Origin: Marinicellulosiphila megalodicopiae
Lineage (GTDB): Bacteria; Pseudomonadota; Gammaproteobacteria; Pseudomonadales; Natronospirillaceae
Direction: 5' to 3'
DNA: 64,000 bases
NCBI RefSeq assembly: GCF_045862395.1
Contig: NZ_AP023087.1
Coordinates: 4,402,001-4,466,000, forward strand
Numbering within the stretch: the stretch's first letter is position 1; the number at the start of each line of letters is the position of its first letter. This document shows, in pieces, positions 36,410 to 46,081 of the stretch. A program made the position numbers and the translations under genes. Below the pieces are notes generated by a model, which saw only the letters and a list, made by a program, of their open reading frames with translations, had not been told where the DNA came from and did no database searches.

Positions 36410-39385
36410 TTACAAGTATTTATCGAGCATTTCGAACAACAATTCAGAATCAATCGGCTTACTTAAAAAGTCATCCATTCCTGCCTCTATACAGGATTCT
36501 CGATGTTCATTCATTGCATGCGCTGTAATGGCGACAATGGGTATGCGTATGGAGGTAGTATCATCAGTGTTTATTAAATTTTCTAATGCTCGTATTTTTC
36601 TTGCTGAGCTTGCACCATCCAATACTGGCATTTCAAAATCCATAATTATCAAATCATATTCATCAATTCCTTCTTGGTATGCTTTAAATGCTTCCTGGCC
36701 ATTATCTACAACAACCGCTTGCGCACCAAGTTTTTTTACCATGCCTTTGATGACTATTTGATTTACTTTATTATCCTCTGCTACCAATATTTTTTTACCT
36801 TTTAATGATTTTCTTGGAATGGTGTCGCGTACATTAGTCTGCACAGCTGGTTTAGGTTTTGCTTTGGATTGATTGCTCAGTATTGTAAACCAAAATATTG
36901 AGCCTGAATTCACTTTTGAGGTAACACCAATATCGCCCCCCATTAATTCTGACAACGATTTTGAAATACTCAATCCTAATCCAGACCCACCAAATTTTCG
37001 TGTTATGGAGCTGTCCGCTTGATTAAATGCACCAAATAACTTTTCAATATTTTCTATAGATATACCAATTCCTGTATCAATAATTGAAAATTTTAAAAGT
37101 GGATTTTCTTTATTAAAATCAGTATTTGATTCTAATTCTATACCAAGAGTTATAGAGCCTTTTTCAGTAAATTTAAATGCATTCCCTATTAAGTTTATTA
37201 ATATTTGTCGTAATCGAGTTGGATCTGACACAATGATAGTGGGCACATCTTCATGTATCGATAAGTTTAATTTTATATTTTTTTTCTGAGCATCGAATGA
37301 AAAAACAGAAATCACTTCATTACATAGCTTCATCAATTCAAATTCAATATGTTCTACGCTTAATTTACCTTCTTCAATTTTAGAAAAATCTAATATATCA
37401 CTGATTATATTGAGCAATGAATGAGCTGAATTTTGAATAATTTGTAAATAATTATTTTGCTTTTCGGTTAATTTTGTATTTTGTAATAACTCCGTCACCC
37501 CTAACACACCATTCATTGGTGTTCTTATTTCATGACTCATGGTCGCCAAAAAATGACCTTTTGCTGTTACAGCTTCTTCTGCTAATTTATTTTTCGATTC
37601 TAAATCGGATACAAGGGTCTGGATTTTTTCTTGAGCGATGAGTCTTGCTTTGTTTTGGTGAATATTTCGTATTGTTGACGTTATTTGAGACGTAATCATT
37701 GCGCATGCAAATAAATCTATCTCTCTTGGGTATAGTTCATAAATGACTCGACCAAGCTGATCATCAGAGTTGTATATTGTTTCAACAACCATTGTGCATC
37801 TTGATTTATTTGGTTTTAATTTTTTTGGAAATAACAGTGTTGCGTCATGATTTTTAGAATTTTTAAAATTATCATTTTTGATATCATTAAAAGACAGTAT
37901 CGTATCGATTTTATTAGGTGGAATCCACTTCATATTTTTTATTTTTTTGACTGGGTTTGGGTAGCCTAATACTAAGTAATTCTGCAAATCTATAAATCTT
38001 GATAGTTGTAAATATTTTGATCGAATTCCATCTGCTAATTCGTCAAAAGTTTTAGAATCTGATATTTCATCAATGATATCTTTAACAAAATAAATATTAT
38101 CCCTAGAAGAAATATCTGTAGATCTTGTTAATGCAAATTCCTTTTCCATTGACTCCCTAATCAAAATGGTAATTAAATTAATTATTTTTGATTTTTTGCT
38201 ACTGTTTACTTCTGATTTTTCTAACTTCTCGATTGAACCTAACCAAATTTTATAACCAGATTTTAATCGTATATCGGATTTTAATCGTTCTTCTAAAATT
38301 GGATAATAATGTTCTTCAAATTCAACAATACTTCGATCAATATTATTGTTAGATTGTTGCATTAATTTAAATACGATATCTGACAATAATTCATAAATAT
38401 TCTCATCATACTCTATTACCTCATTGTCAATATTTTTTTCTATAAAAGGCAATACGTATTTATTCAGATCATACTCTAATTGATTTTTGGTTTTTTTTAC
38501 AGAATGGAATCCACTTGAATTTCTTGTCACAAAAGTACTATCTAATGTATATAATTTTTCACATGATTGTTTATTTATGTGCTTCATTGCTAATTCAAAT
38601 GCAAGGGCCCCCATTCTAACAAAAGGTTGTGATACGGTGGTTAATGTTGGGGTACATAATTTAGATTCATTAATATTATCAAAACCCGTTACCGCTATTT
38701 GTTGTGGGACTTTTATTTTTCTTAACGTTAATTCCTCAATCATACTAATGGCGCACACATCATTTGAGCAAATAATGACATCTGGAATATTTTCATTTGA
38801 TAAAAATTTATCTAATGCTGCTGGGCCATCTTCCCGAATAAAATATCCGTAATAAATATTTTCTTCTTTTATTTCAATTTTGTATTTTGTTAGCAATTCT
38901 TTGTATATATTTAAACGCATTAATGCTTCAGGGTTACGTAACGGACCTGACACAAAAGCAATATTTTTATATTTTTGTTTGACTATTAAATCTTTTATTA
39001 ATTCGCTGAAACCAAATATTGAATCCACAATAATTGAAGATTGTCTCGAAATAAAATTAGAAATATCCATTCCAATACTAACAACCGGAACAGATGAGAA
39101 TTTTATTAATAATTGTTTGAATTCTTGCTCAGTTAAATAATTACTTAACGTTGGAGTTAATAATATTACGGCATCCACATTTTTTGAATTAATTTGTTCG
39201 TATATCACACTCTGATGATGTTCTTGATCCAGATTTGGATTACCAGGCGCGCCACCTAAAAACAAAATCAAATTGACATTTAACTTCACCGCAAGCGTGT
39301 TTATACAATCAATTATTGTGTTGTTGTAAGAATCACTTAAAGATACTACTTGAAGACCAATGGTGATTTTTTTTTGTATGGGCAT
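36410..39385 (-). CDS. Hybrid histidine kinase with cytoplasmic LacI-type sensor domain
   Basis: 991 residues, with no signal peptide or membrane helix. Residues 8-275 resemble a LacI/GalR periplasmic-binding-like domain (TIGLQVVSLSDSYNNTII, DVIICSNDVCAISMIEEL, VAVTGFDNI-like IAVTGFDNINES, TTVSQPFVRMGALAFELA) without its DNA-binding head. A long helical linker leads to HisKA (ATMSHEIRTPMNG, H618), an ATP-binding domain (LINLIGNAFKFT, DTGIGIS, GGSGLGLSIS) and a receiver (KILVAEDNKVN, LIIMDFEMPVLDG, DDFLSKPI). It probably senses a small molecule, perhaps a sugar, inside the cell. No partner response regulator lies beside it. Confidence 0.88.
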   Translation of the reverse strand: MPIQKKITIGLQVVSLSDSYNNTIIDCINTLAVKLNVNLILFLGGAPGNPNLDQEHHQSVIYEQINSKNVDAVILLTPTLSNYLTEQEFKQLLIKFSSVPVVSIGMDISNFISRQSSIIVDSIFGFSELIKDLIVKQKYKNIAFVSGPLRNPEALMRLNIYKELLTKYKIEIKEENIYYGYFIREDGPAALDKFLSNENIPDVIICSNDVCAISMIEELTLRKIKVPQQIAVTGFDNINESKLCTPTLTTVSQPFVRMGALAFELAMKHINKQSCEKLYTLDSTFVTRNSSGFHSVKKTKNQLEYDLNKYVLPFIEKNIDNEVIEYDENIYELLSDIVFKLMQQSNNNIDRSIVEFEEHYYPILEERLKSDIRLKSGYKIWLGSIEKLEKSEVNSSKKSKIINLITILIRESMEKEFALTRSTDISSRDNIYFVKDIIDEISDSKTFDELADGIRSKYLQLSRFIDLQNYLVLGYPNPVKKIKNMKWIPPNKIDTILSFNDIKNDNFKNSKNHDATLLFPKKLKPNKSRCTMVVETIYNSDDQLGRVIYELYPREIDLFACAMITSQITSTIRNIHQNKARLIAQEKIQTLVSDLESKNKLAEEAVTAKGHFLATMSHEIRTPMNGVLGVTELLQNTKLTEKQNNYLQIIQNSAHSLLNIISDILDFSKIEEGKLSVEHIEFELMKLCNEVISVFSFDAQKKNIKLNLSIHEDVPTIIVSDPTRLRQILINLIGNAFKFTEKGSITLGIELESNTDFNKENPLLKFSIIDTGIGISIENIEKLFGAFNQADSSITRKFGGSGLGLSISKSLSELMGGDIGVTSKVNSGSIFWFTILSNQSKAKPKPAVQTNVRDTIPRKSLKGKKILVAEDNKVNQIVIKGMVKKLGAQAVVVDNGQEAFKAYQEGIDEYDLIIMDFEMPVLDGASSARKIRALENLINTDDTTSIRIPIVAITAHAMNEHRESCIEAGMDDFLSKPIDSELLFEMLDKYL

Positions 39386-39522
39386 AGCAAATTTCTACTT
39401 TTAACAACAAGATGAGTATTTTTTAAACAGTACATTTAGTATAGGCAAGGCTAGTAGACATGCCATGTAAGAAGGGCGATTCTTTTAGTTATGTTTCATT
39501 TTGAACTTTTTTAAATACAAAC

Positions 39523-39564
39523 AGGTTAAATTAGATGGTAAAAAGGTTAAATTAGATGGTAAAA
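39523..39564. repeat. 21-bp direct repeat, two copies
   Basis: AGGTTAAATTAGATGGTAAAA occurs twice in a row. It lies in the 768-bp gene-free gap (39386-40153), which also holds the DnaA-box matches listed separately. Confidence 0.85.
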
Positions 39565-39680
39565 AGGCATTTTGAGGCTAACACACTATATCCTTTGAAT
39601 ATTTTAATGATTTCTAAAAAAGCGACTTAATACATAGATAACTCTCATTGGATTCAATATCAATATATATCGTGGCACAC

Positions 39681-39830
39681 TGTGGATAACACCTAGGATA
39701 AATACGAGATAGGCATGTGAAAATATGTGGATAACTATTTAATATGATCAGTAACCTCTTAATTTATAGCGTCAAATCATCCAAATAAGTAGCACCTAAG
39801 GTTTTACACTGTATAAAATACTGTGTATAA
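39681..39830. other. Cluster of DnaA-box matches in an AT-rich gap
   Basis: TGTGGATAA, the exact complement of the DnaA box TTATCCACA, occurs at 39681-39689 and 39726-39734, both in the same orientation. A one-mismatch form, TGTGTATAA, is at 39822-39830. Two exact 9-mers 45 bp apart are unlikely by chance in 150 bp, but dnaA, dnaN, gid and par genes are absent, so origin function is doubtful. Confidence 0.4.
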
Positions 39831-40153
39831 AAATAGAATTTACATTCAATTAGCCTAAAACTTTTACAATTAACTGCCCAATACATGCTATTAAATTCAA
39901 AATGTCAGAGGCATCGTGCGAGCAGCAGGCTAATTCACAGCATAAATTCTATATATGGGCTGATTTAGCTTTTAAAATTGCAAAATCAGAAATGAGTTTC
40001 AAGCTTGTTACAGTTATCTATTGCGCTCACACCCAAATTTGATCGCTGCCTGAACAGTTATGGATTGTGCTCAATGAATACTCAAGCTTAAATATTTTAT
40101 GAAACAAACTGCAAACTGAAAACTACAAACTACATAAAACATACAACAAATAC

Positions 40154-40537
40154 CTATTCATCTTGATAATACTCAATGGTTACCTCAACATGCTCACTTT
40201 CCAATTTCAACTTTAAGCGCTGCAGTACCACGCCAAAGGTCATCATTGGAAGTGATTCAAATTCTGGATGATGAGCGTGAAGATCTTCCTCTTCAATAAA
40301 GCGATAAAGTACAACAGTGGTTTGTGCAGATTGCTTAAACCCTTGGTACGCCTGCGTAACTTTTTTGTTAACAAGTGCATCAATTTCAATTAATGAGTCG
40401 ACCACGCCTTGAGGGAGTTTCTTTTTACCTGCTTCCCATTTACGAATAGTACGTTCATCCACATCAATCACTTTTACAAGAGTGGAAATTGAAAGGCCTA
40501 GCGCCTCACGTAGTGTTTTAAATTCTGCAGCATGCAT
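40154..40537 (-). CDS. HTH regulator of the YdiL/Aca2-like type
   Basis: 127 residues from the ATG at 40537, chosen because MHAAEFKTLREALGLS is the usual N-terminus; the frame extends upstream to 40618 without a good start. The helix-turn-helix reads LGLSISTLVKVIDVDERTIRKWEAGKKKLPQGVVDSL, similar to the YdiL/Aca2 domain family. The rest is acidic and mixed alpha/beta. Aca2 members repress phage anti-CRISPR operons, but no such operon is here. It is divergent from the transposase gene 190 bp away and may be a passenger. Confidence 0.6.
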   Translation of the reverse strand: MHAAEFKTLREALGLSISTLVKVIDVDERTIRKWEAGKKKLPQGVVDSLIEIDALVNKKVTQAYQGFKQSAQTTVVLYRFIEEEDLHAHHPEFESLPMMTFGVVLQRLKLKLESEHVEVTIEYYQDE

Positions 40538-40727
40538 TTTCTGATTTTCTCTGGTTAATTGTGTGGTGCAGCTTACACTAATTTTCCATTTAATCCGTAA
40601 ACTTATAAGTCTGACCATATCATTACCGTTAATAGCGCAGGCTATATTTTCAAATAGTGTTGTTAATTTGTGAAACCTTTAAAATATTCTAAGCTTAATC
40701 AATAACAGAATAAAAAGTGATCACTTT

Positions 40728-41684
40728 ATGCAACACATTGAATATCAAACATTAATCGATAGTCTTGAAAAACTCACAATACCCCAGTGCGATTTGATAA
40801 AAAAACGTCTAAGCTCGCATCCATTTACACCCAACCCCGTACTTAAAAATTTAGAAATAGAATTGGATCAACACCCTCATTGCCCCAAATGCCATTCTAG
40901 TCAAATCATACGTTTTGGCCAAGCGCACGGCAGGCAACGTTATCGGTGTAAAGGTTGCACTCGTACATTTATGTGCACAAATGGCACTCAATTTTTTCGA
41001 TTACACAACCATGCCAAATGGCTTACTTATATTGAAAACATGGTGCAAGGTAAATCTTTGAGAGAATGTGCAAAATTAACAGATATGGCTCTAAGTACTT
41101 CTTTCAATTGGCGGCATAGGTTTTTAAGTATGGCTCAAACCGACCAACCCGAAAAGCTTGAAGGCATCATTGAGGCACACGAAACTTATTTTAAATTCTC
41201 TCAAAAAGGCGAGAGGAATATTAAAAGACAGCCACGAAAACGCGGAGAAAAAACCCTTTCAAAAAAATTAAATAACAAAGAATGGACACCCGTATTAGTA
41301 GCAGTAGATCGAGCGCATCATGAAATGGATTTTATTTTAAATGCTGTAACAGATGACAATATCGATCAAGTATTAGCGCCGAGATTAGCAAGCCAATGTA
41401 TTTTATGTACCGATAATCAACCCGTATTTAACAAGCTTTGCGAACAACATCAAATTTTACACAAAGTCAGTCACAACCTTCAAACCGTTGAAGGAGTGTT
41501 TCATATTAAAAATGTAAACGAATATAACTGTCGTTTACAAAAATGGATGGAACGATTTCATGGTGTAGCAACAAAATATCTTGGACATTACTTGGGTTGG
41601 TTTAGAGCACTAGAAACTCAAAAGTATGAAAAAACCAATACTTTCAAACTATTAGCGCTGCAGCAACACTGTTTCGAAACATAG
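40728..41684 (+). mobile_element. IS1595-family (ISXO2-like) transposase, probably inactive
   Basis: 318 residues. A zinc ribbon (HCPKCHSS then RYRCKGCTRTF) and a helix-turn-helix region (KSLRECAKLTDMALSTSFNWRHRFL) precede the DDE-type domain. Where the family has the first catalytic Asp in EADET, this protein has EAHETYF: codon CAC at the expected position. The later parts (LCTDNQPVFNKLC, HIKNVNEYNCRLQKWMERFHGVATKYL) look normal. Terminal inverted repeats could not be found by eye. The His suggests loss of activity unless it is compensated. The frame is otherwise complete. Confidence 0.8.
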
Positions 41685-41765
41685 CCAAACTAGAGCCAAA
41701 ACATAAAAATTTATTAATCAAATACAGCCAAGAAATACACTGAAATTTCGCATTACAGAAATAAA

Positions 41766-41798
41766 AAAAGGCCCAACTAAAAATTAGCAAGGCCTTTT
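41766..41798. terminator. Bidirectional terminator
   Basis: AAAAGGCC and GGCCTTTT enclose a 17-base loop. It serves the convergent transposase gene and the exported haem-motif gene. Confidence 0.8.
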
Positions 41799-41860
41799 GA
41801 AATTTATAATTTAACTATTTTTAATAGTGTTTATTTTAAATAGTGTTTATTTTAAATAGC

Positions 41861-44032
41861 TTAGTGAACAATATTTGCAGGTTGCAAAGCATGAAACGAA
41901 TTAAGTACTTTAATACCACAGGCTTGACTTGAAGCCAAACTGGTTAGCACTTGGTTTCTTCTTGCTAAGTCATTAAATTCACGCGTGATGTCACCTTGCA
42001 TAATTGCATCATCAACTGAAATCCCTGTTAAAAATCCTGACAACTGACGAGAGACAGGATCTACATGAACAAAGTTAGTATCCGTTTCACCAGAATGACA
42101 GTCATCACAGGTATTTAATGAAAACTTATGACGCACTTCACTTTGCATTAATGCTGATTGATTCACCCAACTGGCCATAGCAGTGACAGAAGTGTCATGA
42201 CAGCTAGGGAAATTGCTTGGTAAATTATTTGGATTAATAGGTGCGTTCCACATATTTCCAACTGTGTAGTCTGCAAATGCACCCAAGAAATTGTGCGACT
42301 GACCTTGGAATGAATACTGTTCAGGTACAACATGAGCTTCGCACAAAATATCACCGGCATTTTGTTCTAAATAATCCGCCATCAAATTCGATCCATTACG
42401 AAATAATGCAGGATCTGGATTTTGTTTAATTGTGTCTGGCGTAATTAAACCCGTGTTTGGATCAATCACAAATTCTTTTAACTGCCATGGCGAAAATACA
42501 TTTTTTCCATCAAATGCAAAATCATTGGTCCGCAATTGATTTAATTGAGTAGCACCATTAATTGTCACATCATCTGTAATATCTTTTAGTGCATTTTTGA
42601 ATGCTAATGTATTTCTATTTTGTCCATTTATTCCAGCAATATTATCTAAATCAATCCATTGATTAGCTCTTGCGTTGATCTCTGTGCACACATCAGCTGT
42701 ATCGGCATATTCAAATATGACTGTCAGTTTATTTAGACCTATTGACTGACACCCACCTTGTTGATCCATATTCAACAAACCAAACACAAATCGAATTTCA
42801 CCTGGTTGACCAGATTGACCATAAGCGGTCGATTTTGATAGATCAATACGATTCACAATAGCCAATAATCGAAATGGTAATTGGTCAATATCAATATTTG
42901 TTAAATCTTGATTTGCACTAAAAGCATTACCTGTTGCGTCTTTGAAATATTCAACAACGCCTTTTCTTGCAGCAATACTAAAACCATTTACGCTATTTGT
43001 TTGTAACCAATTTTCTAACCAATTAACAATAAACTCTTGATCCGTTAAACCGGTATTACTTGATGCATTTAATTGACTCATTAATGTTTTAAATGACCAA
43101 GGCGCGTTTGGATTTATATCATTACCTGTACCATCGGAATTACAAGCATCATAAGTGAAAGCTGGGTCTGCTATGACATCTACATCATTAATAATTAATG
43201 CATTTTCCTCATTCACGACACCTGGTAAAATACCTCCACTATGCAAAGAATTATCCACAATGATCGCGGTTGTACCATCAGCTAATGTTACTTCTTTTAA
43301 CTGTTTTTCAACAACACTGTCCATTTGTGGAAATACTTTTTTAGTCAGAACAGAGCGAGAAGAAAACTCAAAACTGATGGGTTTTTCAATTCTATTAATC
43401 AATTCTAATGTCTTAGAATCAGTCGCTAATGCGTCTTTCACATCTTCAAAAAACAACCCGGTAAATATACCATCTCCGGCTTCTTTATCTTTTCCAATGC
43501 CATCATCAAAAAGTAATACCTGTTTTGAATCTAGATCTAAAACAAAATTATTTTCTTCAGTAAGCTCTAAACTTTCTTTGGTCATCGTAACAAAAGCAAC
43601 TGAATTTAACCCATTTTCATCTTCAGTTAATCGCATCGTGTCAACGGATTTTACTTTCAACTTTGAATCTTGTAATTGAGTAGATCCGCAAAAAAATCGA
43701 ACTTGATAATCATTACATCTTTTATCTTGCTGTTGATTATTTTTACACACCAAACCCGCTTCTGGTGAAAACGATGCCAACAAATCTGGCGCTAAACTTC
43801 CATCATAAATAATATGGATACTGCCGCGTAGTCTTGCTTGAATGGCTGAAGGCTCAGAACACACTTGTTTACTTGTAAATCCGTTCAAATGCTCGTAATC
43901 ACCACTACCACCTGGACTGTCTCGATCCAACCAAGGTGTCCACGAAGCAGCTACAGCTGGCAATGCGATTACACCAACTAATAGCGTTAGCAGGCATTTA
44001 ATAAGGTATGCGTTTTTTCTATTACTTTTCAT
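41861..44032 (-). CDS. Large exported protein with a single CxxCH haem motif
   Basis: 723 residues from the ATG at 44032 (AAGGGAACC upstream), chosen over a start nine codons earlier because it begins a good signal peptide (KCLLTLLVGVIALPAVAAS). The mature protein contains several cysteines and, near the C-terminus, CDDCHSGETDTNFVHVDP, a c-type haem attachment motif. The middle (FRLLAIVNRIDLSKSTAYG, PGEIRFVFGLLN, LTVIFEYA) seems to be a conserved domain of unknown function. A 34-bp element shared with the small secreted gene upstream lies 37 bp before the start. Periplasmic or surface location is likely; the role is unknown. Confidence 0.75.
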   Translation of the reverse strand: MKSNRKNAYLIKCLLTLLVGVIALPAVAASWTPWLDRDSPGGSGDYEHLNGFTSKQVCSEPSAIQARLRGSIHIIYDGSLAPDLLASFSPEAGLVCKNNQQQDKRCNDYQVRFFCGSTQLQDSKLKVKSVDTMRLTEDENGLNSVAFVTMTKESLELTEENNFVLDLDSKQVLLFDDGIGKDKEAGDGIFTGLFFEDVKDALATDSKTLELINRIEKPISFEFSSRSVLTKKVFPQMDSVVEKQLKEVTLADGTTAIIVDNSLHSGGILPGVVNEENALIINDVDVIADPAFTYDACNSDGTGNDINPNAPWSFKTLMSQLNASSNTGLTDQEFIVNWLENWLQTNSVNGFSIAARKGVVEYFKDATGNAFSANQDLTNIDIDQLPFRLLAIVNRIDLSKSTAYGQSGQPGEIRFVFGLLNMDQQGGCQSIGLNKLTVIFEYADTADVCTEINARANQWIDLDNIAGINGQNRNTLAFKNALKDITDDVTINGATQLNQLRTNDFAFDGKNVFSPWQLKEFVIDPNTGLITPDTIKQNPDPALFRNGSNLMADYLEQNAGDILCEAHVVPEQYSFQGQSHNFLGAFADYTVGNMWNAPINPNNLPSNFPSCHDTSVTAMASWVNQSALMQSEVRHKFSLNTCDDCHSGETDTNFVHVDPVSRQLSGFLTGISVDDAIMQGDITREFNDLARRNQVLTSLASSQACGIKVLNSFHALQPANIVH

Positions 44033-44069
44033 ACAGGTTCCCTTTATACAAAGTTTCATAATTTATTAT

Positions 44070-44103
44070 TTCCTACTCTTAACGTTTTTCGGATGACACG
44101 GCG
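44070..44103 (-). promoter_or_regulatory. Shared 34-bp leader element, copy 1
   Basis: This 34-bp block is identical to 44872-44905. It lies 37 bp upstream of the ATG at 44032. On the minus strand it begins CGCCGTGTCATCCG and ends AAGAGTAGGAA. A hairpin-prone segment with GCGC and CTACT lies just upstream. It may be a promoter element, an operator or part of an RNA leader; it matches no riboswitch class I can recall. Confidence 0.65.
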
Positions 44104-44490
44104 TTTTGATCAGTAGCGCTCTGTTTTTAAATCACTATTCAGCTCACACAACATTATGCGCAATTTGAAAGGTAATAATTTTAAGTATTATTTAATTAAA
44201 ACCACATTATATTCAATTAATCGAACTCAAAAAAATTATGCTCATTAAAGATATGTAATAAATATTACAGAATAATTACTTTTAATTTTTAGTTGCACTG
44301 TTAATAATTTTATTCACAATAAAACAAACAGTGAAGTAAAAATTTGACTGTAAAAAGTGTAGCAGCGAGAAATGACAACACACAACAATAGACAATTAAA
44401 GGAAAGTTTAAGGAACAAACCAGGAACAATCCTATATGGCTGATTATGTAATTTTAGAAATACATGGTAAGAAATTGAATCATTACAAAA

Positions 44491-44513
44491 ATCGAAACCT
44501 TTCAGATTTCGAT
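44491..44513 (-). terminator. Rho-independent terminator of the small secreted gene
   Basis: ATCGAAA and TTTCGAT enclose a 9-base loop, with a T run after it on the minus strand. A 12-bp direct repeat (TTTTACAAACGA, two and a half copies) lies between it and the gene's stop codon. Confidence 0.7.
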
Positions 44514-44551
44514 TTTTACAAACGATTTTACAAACGATTTTACAAGTAGGT

Positions 44552-44836
44552 TTATTCTGAAACTGTACGTTCGTCAACCGACCTTAATGTTACCGTTCCA
44601 TCAGGAGCAATCATTACGCTATTACACATCCATCCACCATATCGATGTGCAGAACACCCAGTATATGTTCGTGACGTTGTGCCAGACGTACAGGTAACTG
44701 ATGAGCCCGTTGCATTACAATTATTCGTACCGTCTTCATCAACCCTTACTTTATCAGCGTACGCTGAAGGTATAGATACTAATGCAATGACAGCTGTAGA
44801 TAATGTGTAACATAAAAATTTTCTATTGAATTTCAT
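44552..44836 (-). CDS. Small secreted cysteine-containing protein
   Basis: 94 residues, with AAGGGATCC before the ATG. A signal peptide ends near SAYA. The mature part of about 65 residues has four cysteines (NNCNATG, SVTCTSG, TGCSAHR, WMCNSV), probably two disulphides. No family is recognised. It has the same 34-bp leader element as the larger exported gene 500 bp downstream, so the two are probably controlled together though transcribed separately. Confidence 0.65.
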   Translation of the reverse strand: MKFNRKFLCYTLSTAVIALVSIPSAYADKVRVDEDGTNNCNATGSSVTCTSGTTSRTYTGCSAHRYGGWMCNSVMIAPDGTVTLRSVDERTVSE

Positions 44837-44871
44837 ATTGGATCCCTTTATATAAAGTGTTTAATTTTTAA

Positions 44872-44905
44872 TTCCTACTCTTAACGTTTTTCGGATGACA
44901 CGGCG
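44872..44905 (-). promoter_or_regulatory. Shared 34-bp leader element, copy 2
   Basis: It is identical to 44070-44103 and lies 35 bp before the ATG at 44836. Just upstream on the minus strand is a small hairpin (GAGTG, CGT, CACTC). Outside the block the two leaders diverge, although both downstream parts contain TATAAAGGGA before the start. Confidence 0.65.
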
Positions 44906-45450
44906 CTTTTTAGAGTGACGCACTCTCAACTATATTAATTGATGTTACAAATTTAGACTGAACCCTTGAATTGAATTTTATTTCCATCAAATTTCAAACA
45001 ATTCTAAATCGATACCATCAACTATTTTTCGATCGTAACTTACAAACTTACGCAGTTCAATGACTTTTAATTTATAAATTAATGCATAACATTAATAGAT
45101 GGATTTCTCACACATTTATATTAGCAATTGAGCGCTAGTCTGCACTAATACCTATTAAACGAAATCTATATTGCATGAATACTATTCAACACTCAGCTGA
45201 TATTTTAATTATTTGCATGCTTCTCACCGCTTGTACATTTACACTTTTATTGATTTTGGGAAAGTAAGACCTAAGTTAGCCAATATATGTGATTCATTTT
45301 TCATTTTCTAGCCCATATTTAAAGGGCTAAACAGGCGTAATGCTTACTTAATAAACCAGTTAATCAGGTTAACGGTTTTCACCTTGACTGCAATAAAGTG
45401 TAAACTATAATTATTTACGAAATCATCACTTTGTTCAAGAAACCGTAAAC
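44906..45450. other. Intergenic gap before the tetR gene
   Basis: 545 bp, AT-rich, with no repeat I can define. It must hold the promoter of the small secreted gene and that of the tetR-ABC operon. A 30-codon hydrophobic frame at 45175-45267 is too weak to call. Confidence 0.4.
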
Positions 45451-46038
45451 ATGCCAAAATCAACAAAATACACATCAGCTCAACAAATTGTTTTTGCCGC
45501 GCAACGACTCTTTTTTAAACAGGGGCTTAAAAAAACATCAGTGGAGTCCATTTGTTTAGAAGCGGGTTTGTCCAAAGTGACCTATTACAAACACTTCAAA
45601 AACAAAATGCAGGTTGCCCTTGGTGTGACTCAAAAACTGATCGACGAAGGGCAACACTCATTTAATCGCATTAATCAAAAAGACATCAGTTTTCAAGAAA
45701 AAGTAAAACAAATTATTGCTGAGAAAATGGCCAATGCCAATAAAATGGGCGACGCATTCATCAGTGATCTTTTTACCGATCAACATACCGAGCTTATTAG
45801 TTTAATGAGTGAAGCGGCAATACAACAAAAACAATTCATGCTCGATTTTTTAAAAACAGGACAGCAAGAAGGTGTAATACGCAAAGACATCAGCGACGAA
45901 CTACTTTGGTTTTCACTTGAATCATTGGATCACATGGTACGAGAATCAAGTCTTATCAGTTTGATGCCAGACACAAAACAGCGACTAAAATGGGCATTGG
46001 ATTTTTTCTTTTATGGGTTAGGTAATCCATCTAAGTAA
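45451..46038 (+). CDS. TetR family transcriptional regulator
   Basis: 195 residues. The N-terminal domain IVFAAQRLFFKQGLKKTSVESICLEAGLSKVTYYKHFKNKMQ is a standard TetR helix-turn-helix. The C-terminal ligand-binding part is helical. It is the first gene of what looks like a four-gene operon with an ABC exporter, 43 bp ahead of the ATPase gene, and probably represses that operon until a ligand binds. Confidence 0.92.
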   Translation: MPKSTKYTSAQQIVFAAQRLFFKQGLKKTSVESICLEAGLSKVTYYKHFKNKMQVALGVTQKLIDEGQHSFNRINQKDISFQEKVKQIIAEKMANANKMGDAFISDLFTDQHTELISLMSEAAIQQKQFMLDFLKTGQQEGVIRKDISDELLWFSLESLDHMVRESSLISLMPDTKQRLKWALDFFFYGLGNPSK

Positions 46039-46081
46039 TTTAAATATACATCACATAATTTAAAATTGAAGAGACAACAAA

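Noticed and set aside
44070..44905. Known riboswitch (c-di-GMP, fluoride, TPP, cobalamin)
   Set aside because: I compared the shared leader element with the conserved cores of these classes from memory and found no match.
45175..45267. 30-codon frame encoding a hydrophobic peptide (MNTIQHSADILIICMLL)
   Set aside because: It could be a small membrane protein, but it lacks a clear ribosome binding site and any conserved neighbour, so support is too weak.
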